From the NCBI GenBank assembly GCA_024742875.1, contig JANSXP010000003.1, positions 62,001-126,000 of the forward strand: a DNA stretch of 64,000 bases. The letters are read 5' to 3'. Positions within the stretch are counted from its first letter, which is position 1; each line of letters begins with the position of its first letter. The notes under the pieces were generated by a model. That model searched no databases, was not told the DNA's origin, and was given only the letters and a program-made list of their open reading frames with translations. Position numbers and translations under genes: made by a program. The stretch is from Planctomycetaceae bacterium (GTDB lineage: Bacteria; Planctomycetota; Planctomycetia; Planctomycetales; Planctomycetaceae). Below, piece by piece: positions 37,649 to 47,800 of the stretch.

Positions 37649-37852
37649 CCCGAAGAGGGAGTCGCATCACGTGCGATTTGGACTCGCAACAAGTGGCGGC
37701 TTTACCCGGATCTGTCATTTGTCGAATACGCGCTAACGGATTGTTGTTCGGAGCAATGGACCCGTGCGATCGACGACAACTTCAGTTCCATCGCTCTCAT
37801 CATCACCAGACAGGGTCGCATCAACCAACTTCGAGATCTTAATTCTCCGGAA

Positions 37853-39361
37853 GTGATTTGTCAGAACGAAATCCGAATGCTGAAGAAGGCACAGGATTCA
37901 GCGAACCTTGGCTGGTATGAGGAAATCGACCCCTGGACCGGTCGGCCGACTCTTGATGGAGACAACATCGGCGGCATCGTGTCGTTCCGCGCCGGTAAGC
38001 AGGCGGATTTGCGAAACAGCGGAGCCCGCGGCTACTACGACGAAGCCGTGAACCCAATGGTGCAGCTCGTGCATGCCGAGTTGCAGGTTCTTCTCGCCGC
38101 GTTTCCAGACCAGCCCATTCATGTCGCGAAACTCGACATACGCAACTACTTCACGAAAGTCTCGCACGACGTTCTCAAGAGCATGATGTCGGGCCTCGGA
38201 ATGACGGGCGACGGTCTGAATTTTCTTCAGCGGTTCATGAATGTTCCATGGCTTGTGAATGGACAGCCCCAGCCTGCGCAGCGGGGTGTTCCGATGGAAC
38301 AGCAGATGTCGCACTGGCTATGTGAAACTCTGCTGCGGCTGCTGGAACGACACGTTCACGAGAATTCACACGTACGGATCATTCGACAGATTGATGACAT
38401 TTGCCTGTTGGCTCCGGACGCTGGCGAAATCACAAAAGCGTGGAATGCCGTTGCCAATTTTCTGGCGGACGTCGGTTTGTCTGTGAATGAATCAAAGTGT
38501 GGTTGCGTCACTCTGAACGGCGACCAAACACTTCAACTCGCGGACTCAACTCCGTCCTGGGGAATGTTGCAATTGAATGCAGACGCGACCTGGAGCATTC
38601 ATGAATCGAGCTTCGAATCTTTCCTGGAATCCACTCGCCATCAGATTGAGTCGCGTAATTCGGTGATGTCGAAGGTGCTCAGCTACAACGAGCATATGAA
38701 ATTTCTGACGACATCGGTTGGCCTCGCGATGGATCTCGGCGAGCCCCATCGAACGGCGGCCAATACGGCGTGCGTGAGATTTGAGGATCATCTCTTTGCT
38801 GACCATGGCATTACCGAACTCATCACGCGGTTGATTTCTGAACGCTATACGAAGCACGCCGTTGACCTTCCGGAAAGCTGGTTCGCGTGGCCGATTACTG
38901 CCGGCGGCCTGAGTCTGCGATTGCTGTCGATTGTTCGCGGGCAGTATCAGCTTGCGTTCGACGAACGCAGTAAGACGCGCAAGACCGTTCCGGAAGAACA
39001 GCCCGATGACTGGCAATGGAAAAGCCAGCAGTGGACGGAGTTCTACGAGGACCATCTTGTTGCTCTTGAACGGGCAAAATGCCGCGACTCGGCCCGCATG
39101 AACCAACTTGTCGAAAGCTTCATCCGCCGAGGCAAATCACTTTCCGGCGGAAAGCAGGAAGGCCTGTCGGAATACTGGCGCTGGGTGCTCAGCATTCACG
39201 GACCTGTGATTCTCGATGCCTTCGGTACGTTTGAGTTTCTCCTTTCCGACCTTGTCCCGTTGCAGTTGATCCACGAGAAGCTGCTGCAACGTGGTGCTAT
39301 CCTAACGACGAATCAAGCATCGGCAGGCGAAGCTGATACGGCCTATTCCCAAAGCGATTGA
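37853..39361 (+). CDS. Divergent reverse transcriptase, defence-RT-like
   Basis: From a GTG at 37853 the protein has 502 residues and the palm motifs of a reverse transcriptase: motif A AKLDIRNYFTKVSHDVL (Asp95), motif B-like QRGVPMEQQMSHWL, and motif C RQIDDICLLAP (Asp181, Asp182), followed by ANFLADVGLSVNESKC as in motif D. The usual YADD is QIDD. There is no intron maturase, endonuclease or retron-type YxDD/VTG signature. After about residue 235 is a helical domain of 260 residues, a layout like the unknown-group or defence-associated RTs. The frame is open upstream to the TGA at 37646, so this ORF is likely the second half of a broken or recoded gene. Confidence 0.82.
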   Translation: MICQNEIRMLKKAQDSANLGWYEEIDPWTGRPTLDGDNIGGIVSFRAGKQADLRNSGARGYYDEAVNPMVQLVHAELQVLLAAFPDQPIHVAKLDIRNYFTKVSHDVLKSMMSGLGMTGDGLNFLQRFMNVPWLVNGQPQPAQRGVPMEQQMSHWLCETLLRLLERHVHENSHVRIIRQIDDICLLAPDAGEITKAWNAVANFLADVGLSVNESKCGCVTLNGDQTLQLADSTPSWGMLQLNADATWSIHESSFESFLESTRHQIESRNSVMSKVLSYNEHMKFLTTSVGLAMDLGEPHRTAANTACVRFEDHLFADHGITELITRLISERYTKHAVDLPESWFAWPITAGGLSLRLLSIVRGQYQLAFDERSKTRKTVPEEQPDDWQWKSQQWTEFYEDHLVALERAKCRDSARMNQLVESFIRRGKSLSGGKQEGLSEYWRWVLSIHGPVILDAFGTFEFLLSDLVPLQLIHEKLLQRGAILTTNQASAGEADTAYSQSD

Positions 39362-39559
39362 GCGTCTCGCTGGATCTCCGAATGCGGCGGTCTACGGTTG
39401 CTTGATTCAGCGGTCGGGCGAACCAGAAACTTCGGATTCCTCTGGTATTGCGAGCTACTGTTGCACATCGGCAACACGAACCGTCGGGAGCACTAGCAAA
39501 GGGTGTTCTCGGCCGCAGTTCGGTTAGTCTGAGCAATCGGTCAATGCAGGCTTGGAGAC

Positions 39560-41305
39560 ATGAAGTACGCCCTTTGGATCTTAGGCATTCTTACTGCCGT
39601 TGTGATGGCGTGCCCGCAACTGGTGGCGATCGGTTACTTCTTTTTGATTGTGCCGGGGCTGATCCTCACAATCGTACCAACCGTTTTCGTCTATCTGGCT
39701 GGCACCGCGGCGATTAGTCGTTTCATGCCGTGCAATTCAAAGACCGCTGCGAACGCCGCTGGCTTTGCAAGCATGTTGGTACTCGGTTGGGTTGTGATGC
39801 AGCCGTTTCGCGTCGCCGCTCTGAACGACTACGAAGCTTCGCTTGAGCCCGATGTCACCCCGAACGCGCCAATTCAACTTCATGGACGGGTGCTGATCGA
39901 GTCGCCCGATGCGTTCGAGGAACCTCGTTGCGATCATGTTTGTCTGGCGGTCCTCGATTCACCACAAGTCGACAGCGTGACGGTCGCGACCGGTGGACGA
40001 AAAGAGAAGCGACCACGCAAGTCGGTCGCCTATCAACTGCAACCAGCGGAAATCGATCCATCGCCGGGACTGTTTCCTTACGAGCCGGGGCGAATCGTCT
40101 ACGAACATCGCCCCCAGGTGAAGGCCGTGCAAAGTCGACAGCGCAAGGAAATGGGGAAGGCGATCGAAGCAGGCTGGGCTCTTCGGTTGGCCGACAACGA
40201 GCGACTGCGGTTAACGAATCCCGTTGCGAGTTCCGAAGCCGACTGGATCGTTCGCATTGATGACCTGAATCAGAACGCGAAGACGAAGCTGCACCGAATC
40301 ACAATCAGCGACGCGACCGGCACCGTGAGATTTCGCAAGACCTATCGCAGTCAGCCGATCCCATCATCGATGTTTCATTTCGGCTTCGAAGCCTTTTCCG
40401 GTGGCGGACCAATTTCCGGAGCTTCGTTCCACATTGGGCGAGAGATCAGGACATCCGGATCAATCTCATTGCATCCGGAATCGGAGCTTCTGGTTGCCAC
40501 AGGCTTTCAGGTACGTCAGCCTGATCTGCAAAATTTCAAACGCCTGCGTCGAGAGACCGTTGCCGTGTTGAATGATGCGAAGTCATCCGCCGCTCGGCTT
40601 GAACTGGCTCGCCGATTCCTCGGCATGTTTTTCTTCGACGCGAAAGAACCGGATTACAAACTGATCGCCAACGTCATTGCTGATGAACGTGTGCGAAACA
40701 TCGACGAACAACTGATGAATGTGTTTTCGACGAAGAACACTCCGGTCGCAATGCGAGATGCGTACGCCGAGCGAATTACGATGAACCACACATCACCGAA
40801 GCTCAGACGCTGGCTGGCGGAAGGTCTCACGGCACTTCCGGCGGGAACATTCAAGGCCCCGTCACCAACACATCTGGACATCTGGCGGAATCCGGAACGG
40901 TACAAGGATGCGGGGCCATTCTTTGAACGAACAGCGGACTTGGGCGCAACGAAGGCCCTTCCGCTACTGAGAACCGCTGTCAAAGAGGCAGTCGAAATAC
41001 GCACATGGAAAGAACGGCGATCTTTGATTGCAGGCGTTCGTGAAGCCTTAGTGGAACTCGGACCATCAGCCTCTGAAGCCGTTCCGGAACTGTGTGAGCT
41101 ATTCCTGCGTCGGCCATCGCCATTAATGAACAACTCGGGTGACGCCGACGATTGGAGATTCGCTTTGGCTCGCATGGGAATGGACGTCAATGAACTGCCA
41201 TTCTTCCCAACGCAATCGCCCGACACGGCGCGACGTATTTCAGGCAAGATTGCCAAACGGCTTCAACGGTACGAACAGGAATTCCTTGCAAAGGCAAATC
41301 GATGA
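39560..41305 (+). CDS. Membrane protein with HEAT-like C-terminus
   Basis: The first 100 residues contain three membrane helices (ALWILGILTAVVMACP, GYFFLIVPGLILTIVPTVFVYLA, GFASMLVLGWVVM). The large soluble part has a beta-rich middle, then a helical C-terminus with repeats of about 40 residues that resemble HEAT (ALPLLRTAVKEAVEIR, SASEAVPELCELFL). No family is recognised. It overlaps the next gene by ATGA, so the two form a pair. An AGG-like site precedes the ATG. Confidence 0.78.
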   Translation: MKYALWILGILTAVVMACPQLVAIGYFFLIVPGLILTIVPTVFVYLAGTAAISRFMPCNSKTAANAAGFASMLVLGWVVMQPFRVAALNDYEASLEPDVTPNAPIQLHGRVLIESPDAFEEPRCDHVCLAVLDSPQVDSVTVATGGRKEKRPRKSVAYQLQPAEIDPSPGLFPYEPGRIVYEHRPQVKAVQSRQRKEMGKAIEAGWALRLADNERLRLTNPVASSEADWIVRIDDLNQNAKTKLHRITISDATGTVRFRKTYRSQPIPSSMFHFGFEAFSGGGPISGASFHIGREIRTSGSISLHPESELLVATGFQVRQPDLQNFKRLRRETVAVLNDAKSSAARLELARRFLGMFFFDAKEPDYKLIANVIADERVRNIDEQLMNVFSTKNTPVAMRDAYAERITMNHTSPKLRRWLAEGLTALPAGTFKAPSPTHLDIWRNPERYKDAGPFFERTADLGATKALPLLRTAVKEAVEIRTWKERRSLIAGVREALVELGPSASEAVPELCELFLRRPSPLMNNSGDADDWRFALARMGMDVNELPFFPTQSPDTARRISGKIAKRLQRYEQEFLAKANR

Positions 41306-41823
41306 TGGGCGAAGTGTTTCGAATGCTGTTTGGCTTCAGCGTTTTTGTCGGGCTGATGTACGGCATCTGGAAAGCAAACGCTCGCCGCTGGACTCGCCTT
41401 GCCCGAGTCTACAAAGCGGCGAATCCAGGGGAATCCATGGACGCCGTGTCGAAACGAATGCAGACCGTCATCCTGACCGGCGGCCACCTTGGCTACAACT
41501 CGTATAAAGGCATCGCAACCGTTTCAGTGACTGGCGAAGGTTTGTTGTTCCGAATGATGCCGCTGTTTTCCATCTTCCACCCGCCGCTACTGATCCCGTT
41601 TCGAGACATCAGCATCGCTCCAAAGAAGTGGTATGTGATTGGCAAGACCTTCCAGTTTACATTTGCTGGAGTCCACAATGTGCAGATGATCGTTCATAGC
41701 GAGCTTGTCGAATGGATTGAGGCACAAACTCGCGAACTGGCATTGAACGTGCCTGATGTTGGCGTTGTTGAACGAAGAGAGTTTGAGTCTTCGGACGCTT
41801 CAGCCTGTTTGACCCGGATGTGA
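41302..41823 (+). CDS. Small membrane-anchored protein, PH-like fold
   Basis: One N-terminal membrane helix (MLFGFSVFVGLMYGIW) is followed by about 130 soluble residues whose beta pattern (ATVSVTGEGLLFRMMP, LLIPFRDISIAPKKW, QFTFAGVHNVQMIV) resembles bacterial PH-like domains. It is cotranslated with the larger membrane protein upstream, so they may form a complex. No function is known. Confidence 0.72.
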   Translation: MMGEVFRMLFGFSVFVGLMYGIWKANARRWTRLARVYKAANPGESMDAVSKRMQTVILTGGHLGYNSYKGIATVSVTGEGLLFRMMPLFSIFHPPLLIPFRDISIAPKKWYVIGKTFQFTFAGVHNVQMIVHSELVEWIEAQTRELALNVPDVGVVERREFESSDASACLTRM

Positions 41824-41849
41824 TCACGATTGAAGTTTTCCAGTTGTGA

Positions 41850-42569
41850 TCAGGCACCGTTTCGAAGCAGGTCCGCGACAAGGCAAACACGTAGCTTGTA
41901 CTCTGTTGTCCGACGAAGCTCGTCGGTTTGAAAGCCGTTGCTATCCGGATCAACCAACGCGCCGAACTTGTTGATTGCCAGCGCTGCGCACTCTTTCGCG
42001 TCTTGTAAATCGCCCTGACAGAGCATCAGGCCCGGAAATGGATCGGATTGCCCTTTGGCGGGGGCTCGCCCGGAATCGAGTTGGACAGCGAGGTATTCAA
42101 GAGTCCTTTCGTCCGAGAACTCGCGAATCAGCCGGATATATTTCGCGGCCGCATGGCGAGCCACCGCGGTCGCTTGGCTGACGGCCTCCGCATGTTGCTC
42201 GGCGAGCGTGCGAACGCGCGCTGTTGCAATCTCGGCAATACGTTTTTCCCATTCGATGGCCTCTTCGTTCGTACGAATGTCGACGGCGGCTCGTGTGGAA
42301 CCGGCTGGCGCCAGTTCTGTCAGAACGTCATCGAACCTGGGACACGGCTTGAAGTCAAACTCCTGAGCTCGCAATGGGGTCACCACCAGATCGCACCAAA
42401 CCGATTCTCCTTTCTTGCCGGCACTTTCTACCCGCACGTGCTCAAAGACACCGTCAGCCTCGCTTGTCCGGCAATACGCGAGATGAAGCTGACGACTGAG
42501 TTGGTAAACCCAGACGATTTCGAACCCATTTGGTTTGAGCAGCGTTTCCAGTCGTTTGGAATCGATCAC
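41850..42569 (-). CDS. Hypothetical protein, 239 residues
   Basis: This soluble protein starts with GTG at 42569. The N-terminal 100 residues are beta-rich and the centre is a long helix rich in Ala, Arg and Glu (IAEIATARVRTLAEQHAEAV). No family is recognised. It is convergent with the membrane pair at 39560-41823. An immunity-type role is possible by location only. Confidence 0.7.
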   Translation of the reverse strand: MIDSKRLETLLKPNGFEIVWVYQLSRQLHLAYCRTSEADGVFEHVRVESAGKKGESVWCDLVVTPLRAQEFDFKPCPRFDDVLTELAPAGSTRAAVDIRTNEEAIEWEKRIAEIATARVRTLAEQHAEAVSQATAVARHAAAKYIRLIREFSDERTLEYLAVQLDSGRAPAKGQSDPFPGLMLCQGDLQDAKECAALAINKFGALVDPDSNGFQTDELRRTTEYKLRVCLVADLLRNGA

Positions 42570-42656
42570 GGTTTACTCACTTTCATCGAAAGTCAAAATC
42601 GTCGCTTCCATGCGGTCTTTACCAACGGCAAGTGGCTGTTGTTTCGTCTCTCAATC

Positions 42657-43172
42657 TCAACCGCTATCGCCGACCCATGCATGAAACGCAACGAAGTGAT
42701 CATCGTACTCTGCTATGTACGCTCCCCGAAGAATGTTACCAATCAATGCCTGAAACAGCACCCGCGTTGCTCGACGGAAGCCATCATGTTCAACAAGAAA
42801 ATCAGGCGCAGTCCTCTTCAATGAGGCAGAAAATCCATCAACCATGAAGAAGTACTCGCTTTGAGACATTTCGTCACAGACTGCTTCCCTTGCGTATGGG
42901 CGAACGTCATCGTCGGGATGAACGACATGTTGCAGCGACCAGAGCCAGAACAGTAGCGCATCTGGGCAGTCCTCTTTATGGACGCGATGTGCTACTGCAT
43001 AGCCGCTTCCGGGTAGCTCAAAGTGCCGCGAATCGAACTCAGCGACGTAAATCAGTGGCAGCTCGTCAGCCGGTGGGAACTGCGTATATGACTGGAGTGT
43101 TCGCGAGTGAAAATGGGATTGAAGATTGACGCCTCTGCTCTTTCTCATCCAATGAATTCTTCGCGATGCCAT
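42657..43172 (-). CDS. Hypothetical protein, up to 171 residues
   Basis: The frame has regular residue use from about residue 25 on, with an aromatic and acidic core (LIYVAEFDSRHFELPG, LLFWLWSLQHVVHPDDDV). The start may be the ATG at 43148 rather than 43172. There is no recognised family, signal peptide or membrane helix. It is likely one of the small immunity-type genes of the island. Confidence 0.6.
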   Translation of the reverse strand: MASRRIHWMRKSRGVNLQSHFHSRTLQSYTQFPPADELPLIYVAEFDSRHFELPGSGYAVAHRVHKEDCPDALLFWLWSLQHVVHPDDDVRPYAREAVCDEMSQSEYFFMVDGFSASLKRTAPDFLVEHDGFRRATRVLFQALIGNILRGAYIAEYDDHFVAFHAWVGDSG

Positions 43173-43250
43173 TCTGACATCATGGGTGCTCTGGTGTTGG
43201 CCTATCGAAAGGCCACCATACTTCTGTTGTCATCCCGTGGGGTCCTCGTC

Positions 43251-43634
43251 CTATTCGATTCTCGGCGTCGCCACCATCACGACGCTCTGGTCACCATTGA
43301 ACATGACTAATCGCCCATCGGTCGTCGTCGCCGCATGATACGCCGCCCCACTCAGCGAAATCGAACCGTTTCGAGGTACTCGCCAGGTCTCGCGAGTTGT
43401 GTCCTCGCTGCCTTCCAGGAGCACGGTCATTTCCAACTCGGAATCACCGATGAAACGATACGTGTACGCAGGGACTTGAGACCCAAACATGTCGAACGCG
43501 ACATCCCATTGACCTTCAAACTTCGCGGTGTCTTCCAGCGGAGTGAGCTCCGCACCGACTCGGAGAGAAACGGCATTCCATACATGCTGGCGGTATTCTG
43601 CGGAATCGTCTTTGTGATCAACGGGATCGTGCAT
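43251..43634 (-). CDS. Small beta-rich hypothetical protein
   Basis: The ATG at 43634 is set by a perfect AAAGGAGG ribosome-binding site (43641-43648), the strongest seen in the window; the ORF continues 12 codons further upstream. The 127-residue protein is almost all beta (EGQWDVAFDMFG, YTYRFIGDSELEMTVLL, TRETWRVPRNGSISL) and resembles lipocalin-like or small beta-barrel proteins. No family is assigned. Confidence 0.75.
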   Translation of the reverse strand: MHDPVDHKDDSAEYRQHVWNAVSLRVGAELTPLEDTAKFEGQWDVAFDMFGSQVPAYTYRFIGDSELEMTVLLEGSEDTTRETWRVPRNGSISLSGAAYHAATTTDGRLVMFNGDQSVVMVATPRIE

Positions 43635-43702
43635 GAGGAACCTCCTTTGAGTTATCACTTCTGGCCGCATCGTTTACTAACGCTTTTTTGTTCCCGCGAT
43701 CG

Positions 43703-44320
43703 TCAGCGTTCCATCCATCCCCAATTCTTGTCGAAGACGAATCGACCGTCCCGGTAGCCATCGCGGATCATCGTAAGAAACGTAGAGAGATCCGAGGCAA
43801 TGACCGCGATTTCGAACGGTTGTGTTCTGACCATAACAACCTGCCCAACGTTCCCGCCGGGTTCCGGATCGAGATCGATCACGAGGCTGTCGGAATTCTC
43901 AGTTGTCGTGAATCCGAGAACACGATCGTGGTACCTTGCAGGCCCGAGGATTTCGAAATCGTCAACGCACTCTGCCAGATCATCGAACTCCTGCCGCAAA
44001 CAATTGGTGATGCTGATAAGCTCACTGACGCTGTTGAACCACGTTGGGGAAGTTCGAGACATGATGTCATCGTCGTTCGCGTGTGTTTTCGGTTCGCCTC
44101 GAAACCGAATGGCTGGAAACAATGGGTCGGTCGACTGCGCCAGAAAATCTTGACCGTTCGCGGCGGCGTAGAACTGTTTCAAGTCATCCGGAAATTGCAG
44201 ACCCAGTTCGGTTTCGGCCGCCGCGATTTCTTCGGCCCTTACTGGCGGCAGGAAGTTTGGCGAGAGCGCCGGCCGAAGATCGCCGAGGATTTCAACGAGA
44301 TCGTTTATCAGTGCTTTCAT
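43703..44320 (-). CDS. SMI1/KNR4 (SUKH) family protein
   Basis: The protein has the SUKH pattern across its length: helix VRAEEIAAAETELGLQFPDDLKQFYAAANGQ, then a variable loop region, EILGPARYHDRVLGF, and a closing helix FEIAVIASDLSTFLTMIRDG. SUKH proteins bind and neutralise contact-dependent and polymorphic toxins. No toxin is adjacent. The length of 205 residues is normal for the family. Confidence 0.88.
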   Translation of the reverse strand: MKALINDLVEILGDLRPALSPNFLPPVRAEEIAAAETELGLQFPDDLKQFYAAANGQDFLAQSTDPLFPAIRFRGEPKTHANDDDIMSRTSPTWFNSVSELISITNCLRQEFDDLAECVDDFEILGPARYHDRVLGFTTTENSDSLVIDLDPEPGGNVGQVVMVRTQPFEIAVIASDLSTFLTMIRDGYRDGRFVFDKNWGWMER

Positions 44321-44437
44321 AATCGCTTGCCATACGTTCGACGAGTCTGCTGCCTACTCAGTTGCAGAAGTTCAAATATCCGGGTGAGATATTATCAATG
44401 CAGTGGAACGATCTTGATCTTTGATGAGGTGACCCGC

Positions 44438-44830
44438 ATGACAGCCGTGCTGATGAGAGACGAGGAAATGACGGGGAAGTCGCTTTGCGAATTCTCAATT
44501 GACATTCTGACGGAAACCATCACCGTTCGCGAGCTGTTGCGGAGCCGGGTGCACCAGCAAATCAAGGATCACAACATGCGGCGGCTTGGCGCGTTTCAGG
44601 GGATCATTGAACGCGGTGAAACCGAAGCGGCGCTCAATGCAGATCGACTACGCAAAAAGACAGTTATGGACTGGAAGCCGTACTTCGAACGCGCGGCAGA
44701 AGCGTACCAACGAAACCAAATTCTGGTCCTTGTTGGCGATCGCCAGACGGAGTCGCTCGAAGAGCAGGTTCAGATTCAGCCGGGAACAGAAATTGTCTTT
44801 ATGAGGTTGACGCCACTGGTCGGCGGATAA
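44438..44830 (+). CDS. Hypothetical protein, about 130 residues
   Basis: I start at the ATG at 44438, preceded by GATGAGGTGA; the upstream part of the open frame lies opposite the SUKH gene and is a shadow. The protein has a helix-rich region with ITVRELLRSRVHQQI, then a coil, and ends in a beta segment (LEEQVQIQPGTEIVFMRLTPLVGG). No family is known to me. It precedes the WGR-DUF4132 gene by 35 bases and may be cotranscribed with it. Confidence 0.72.
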   Translation: MTAVLMRDEEMTGKSLCEFSIDILTETITVRELLRSRVHQQIKDHNMRRLGAFQGIIERGETEAALNADRLRKKTVMDWKPYFERAAEAYQRNQILVLVGDRQTESLEEQVQIQPGTEIVFMRLTPLVGG

Positions 44831-44865
44831 TCGGGCTCCCACTCAAAACCTTCATTGAACAGGCA

Positions 44866-47800
44866 ATGACGATGGCCGACAACAAGACCGTTCGGATGTT
44901 TGAATTCGAAGACGACAAGTCCAGCAAGTTCTGGGAAGTCACAGTCGACGGCGTATCTGTGACAACTCGCTGGGGAAAGATCGGGGCGAACGGCCAGACC
45001 AAATCCAAAGATTACGATTCGCCAGCGGCCGCTGTGACTGCAGCCAATAAGGCTGTCTCACAGAAGACGAAGAAGGGCTACATCGAAGTCGGTGACAGCG
45101 GAGATCAAGATTCGACAAACGAGATTCCGTTCGAAAAAATCGAAGCTGCATTTCAAGATGAGCTTGGCAGCGTCATTGGCGAACTTCAGGGAGCGATCGG
45201 AGAGGCGCTGCTGGAACCGACGGCGTCAGGACGTATGAAGCGGACTCGTGTGCAGAGTGGAGTTCCCGATTCGATCACTGTGGAACCGGCGCTCGCAGAC
45301 TATCCTCAGGGGAGTCTGCCCTTAACTGTGGCCGAAGCCGTCGTTGAACAACTTGAAGGCTTTGAAATGCCGGGCGACTTTGTCATCCCGCAGGTGGGAG
45401 TCAAGTTTCGCAGCTTCTTCAGAGGTCCAAACCTATGGACCGTTGCCTATATGCTGGGCGAGATTGAATGGCTGGACGTCCGCCTGAGCTACGAAAGCGA
45501 GGAACATTCATTCGAAAACTTCACATGGACCAACGTGCCACAGCACGACGGCCTAACGCCTCCGTGGGAAACTCTATTTCATTTGCCCGACGCTTCACCG
45601 GCAGATCTGCTTCAGTTGGCCAGGGAATTTGAAGCCGAAGTGGACGGCGACCGCGTTCCGCAGAAGTTTGACATCTTCACCTTTGCACAGACTTTCGAGG
45701 ACGCTTACAGACGCGATATGGACTGGCGCAACGGCGTCTTCGCGGAGGCTGATAGCAACGTTCCCACGTTGGATGCGCGTGGGGAGATCGACCGAATTGC
45801 CGATGAACTACTTCAGCGCGCGCTGGGCGATCGCTATGACCACGCCGACATCCTGTGCGAAGACATGCTCGATCGGATTGGAGAACATGCAAAGCGGTTC
45901 GAGATCTCCGACGACGCCAAAGACACACTGCGGGCGGCTCGTGATTCTGTAGATCCGTGTCCCCATTTCAATTTCGATCAGACGCCCCGGCGTTTGCAGA
46001 TCGACAAAATCGTAGGTGACGACACTTCGCGGTTTCCGGTTGAAGCTGGCGAGGTATGGGCGAACCGAGCGATTACCGATGTCGCGGAACTTCCCGACGA
46101 ACAGCAGAGACTTGCCTGGTGCAATCTGGGTGCGCACTGCCTGACGGCGACGTCTTCGAAACCATCAGCGAAGTGGAAAAAGACGGCCACGCCATTCATC
46201 AAACAGATTGGTGCAGACAGGCTGCGCGATCTGGTCGGCACATGGCTTCCGCTTATCAACACGGGCAAGCCGCCTGTTGAATCCCGATGGGTGAGCGCCC
46301 ATCCGCTTTACCTCAGCGAACTCAACCAGACCGCTCTTCGAGGACTCATCTGGTGCTATAGCTTTGTGCCCGATGATCGTATGGCTCAACTGATGGCCAC
46401 GGTTGGTATCAGTGCTTACCGGAAGATTCCGCAAGTCGGCGCACGAGCGGTGAAGGTTGGCAACGCGTGTGTTTTCGCCATTTCCACCTTGGATGGAAGT
46501 GATGCGGTCGCTCAGCTTGCCCTGATGAAACTGAAAGTGAAGACCGGTTCGGCGCGGAATCTCATTGAAAAACAACTTGAGAAGGCCGCTAAGAAGCAAG
46601 GCATCTCGCGAGCCGAACTGGAAGAGATCTCGGTTCCGACATACGGCATGGAAGAGGTTGGTGAGCTTCGGGAACCACTGGGCGACTTCACGGCCAAAGC
46701 CACCATCGGAGCAAAGAAGGTGCAACTGACGTGGCTAAGACAGGACGGCAAAGAACAAAAATCAGTCCCTGCTGCCGTGAAAGCCGAATTTGCCGACGAT
46801 CTCAAAGAGCTGAAGGCCAACATCAAGGACATGGAAAAGATGCTGTCCGCACAACGTGGTCGCATCGAAAGTCAGTACCTGGAGCCCGCATCATGGCCCT
46901 TCGCAACCTGGAAAGAGCGCTACCTTGATCACCCTGTCGTGGGCACGATCGCCAGACGGCTGCTTTGGAAGTTCTCTTCAGCGGACGGTGATATCACGGC
47001 TCTCTACGGGGACGGCCAGTTCATTGGAGCCGATGGTGAAGGCGTTTCCTTCGCAGACGATGCGACGGTTCAACTCTGGCATCCACTCAACGAGCCTGCC
47101 GAGTCGGTTCTTGCATGGCGAGTGCTCCTTGAAGAACGTGGAATCTGCCAGCCATTCAAACAGGCTCACCGCGAAGTCTATCTGGTGACGGCTGCCGAGT
47201 TGACCACGCAAACGTATTCCAACCGTCAGGCCGCCCACATTCTCAGTCAGGCACAATACCGATCGCTCGCTCAGTCGCGACGATGGAAAGTGAACTTCCT
47301 TGGGGCATGGGATGGTGGCGACGAAGGGCTTGCAGAGATCAAGCTGAATCACTTCGGCATGCGAGCCGAGTTCCACGTCAATGCGGCTTATGAAGAAGAC
47401 GAATATGAAGTCCGTTACGTTTCAACGGATCAGGTTCGTTTCTTTCAACCGGCCGACGACAATCAGCCCATAAGCCTTGTCGATGTACCACCGATCGTGT
47501 TTTCCGAAATCATGCGGGACGTCGACCTGTTTGTTGGCGTCGCAAGCGTTGGCAACGATCCCAATTGGCAAGATGGCGGACCGGAAGGTACTTACCGCGA
47601 CTATTGGCACAATTACGCATTCGGCGACCTCACAGAAACCGCAGCCACGCGCAAGGAGGTGCTGCAGCGGCTGATTCCTCGGCTGAAAATCGCTGACAAA
47701 TGCCGAATCGACGGTCGGTTTCTTGAAGTGCAGGGTCAACTCCGCACTTATCGAATTCATCTTGGCAGCAGCAACATCCTGATGGCTCCTAACGACCAGT

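Noticed and set aside
37853-39361. Retron or group II intron interpretation of the RT
   Set aside because: No maturase X domain, HNH endonuclease, intron RNA features or retron-type motif were seen; the YADD box is QIDD.
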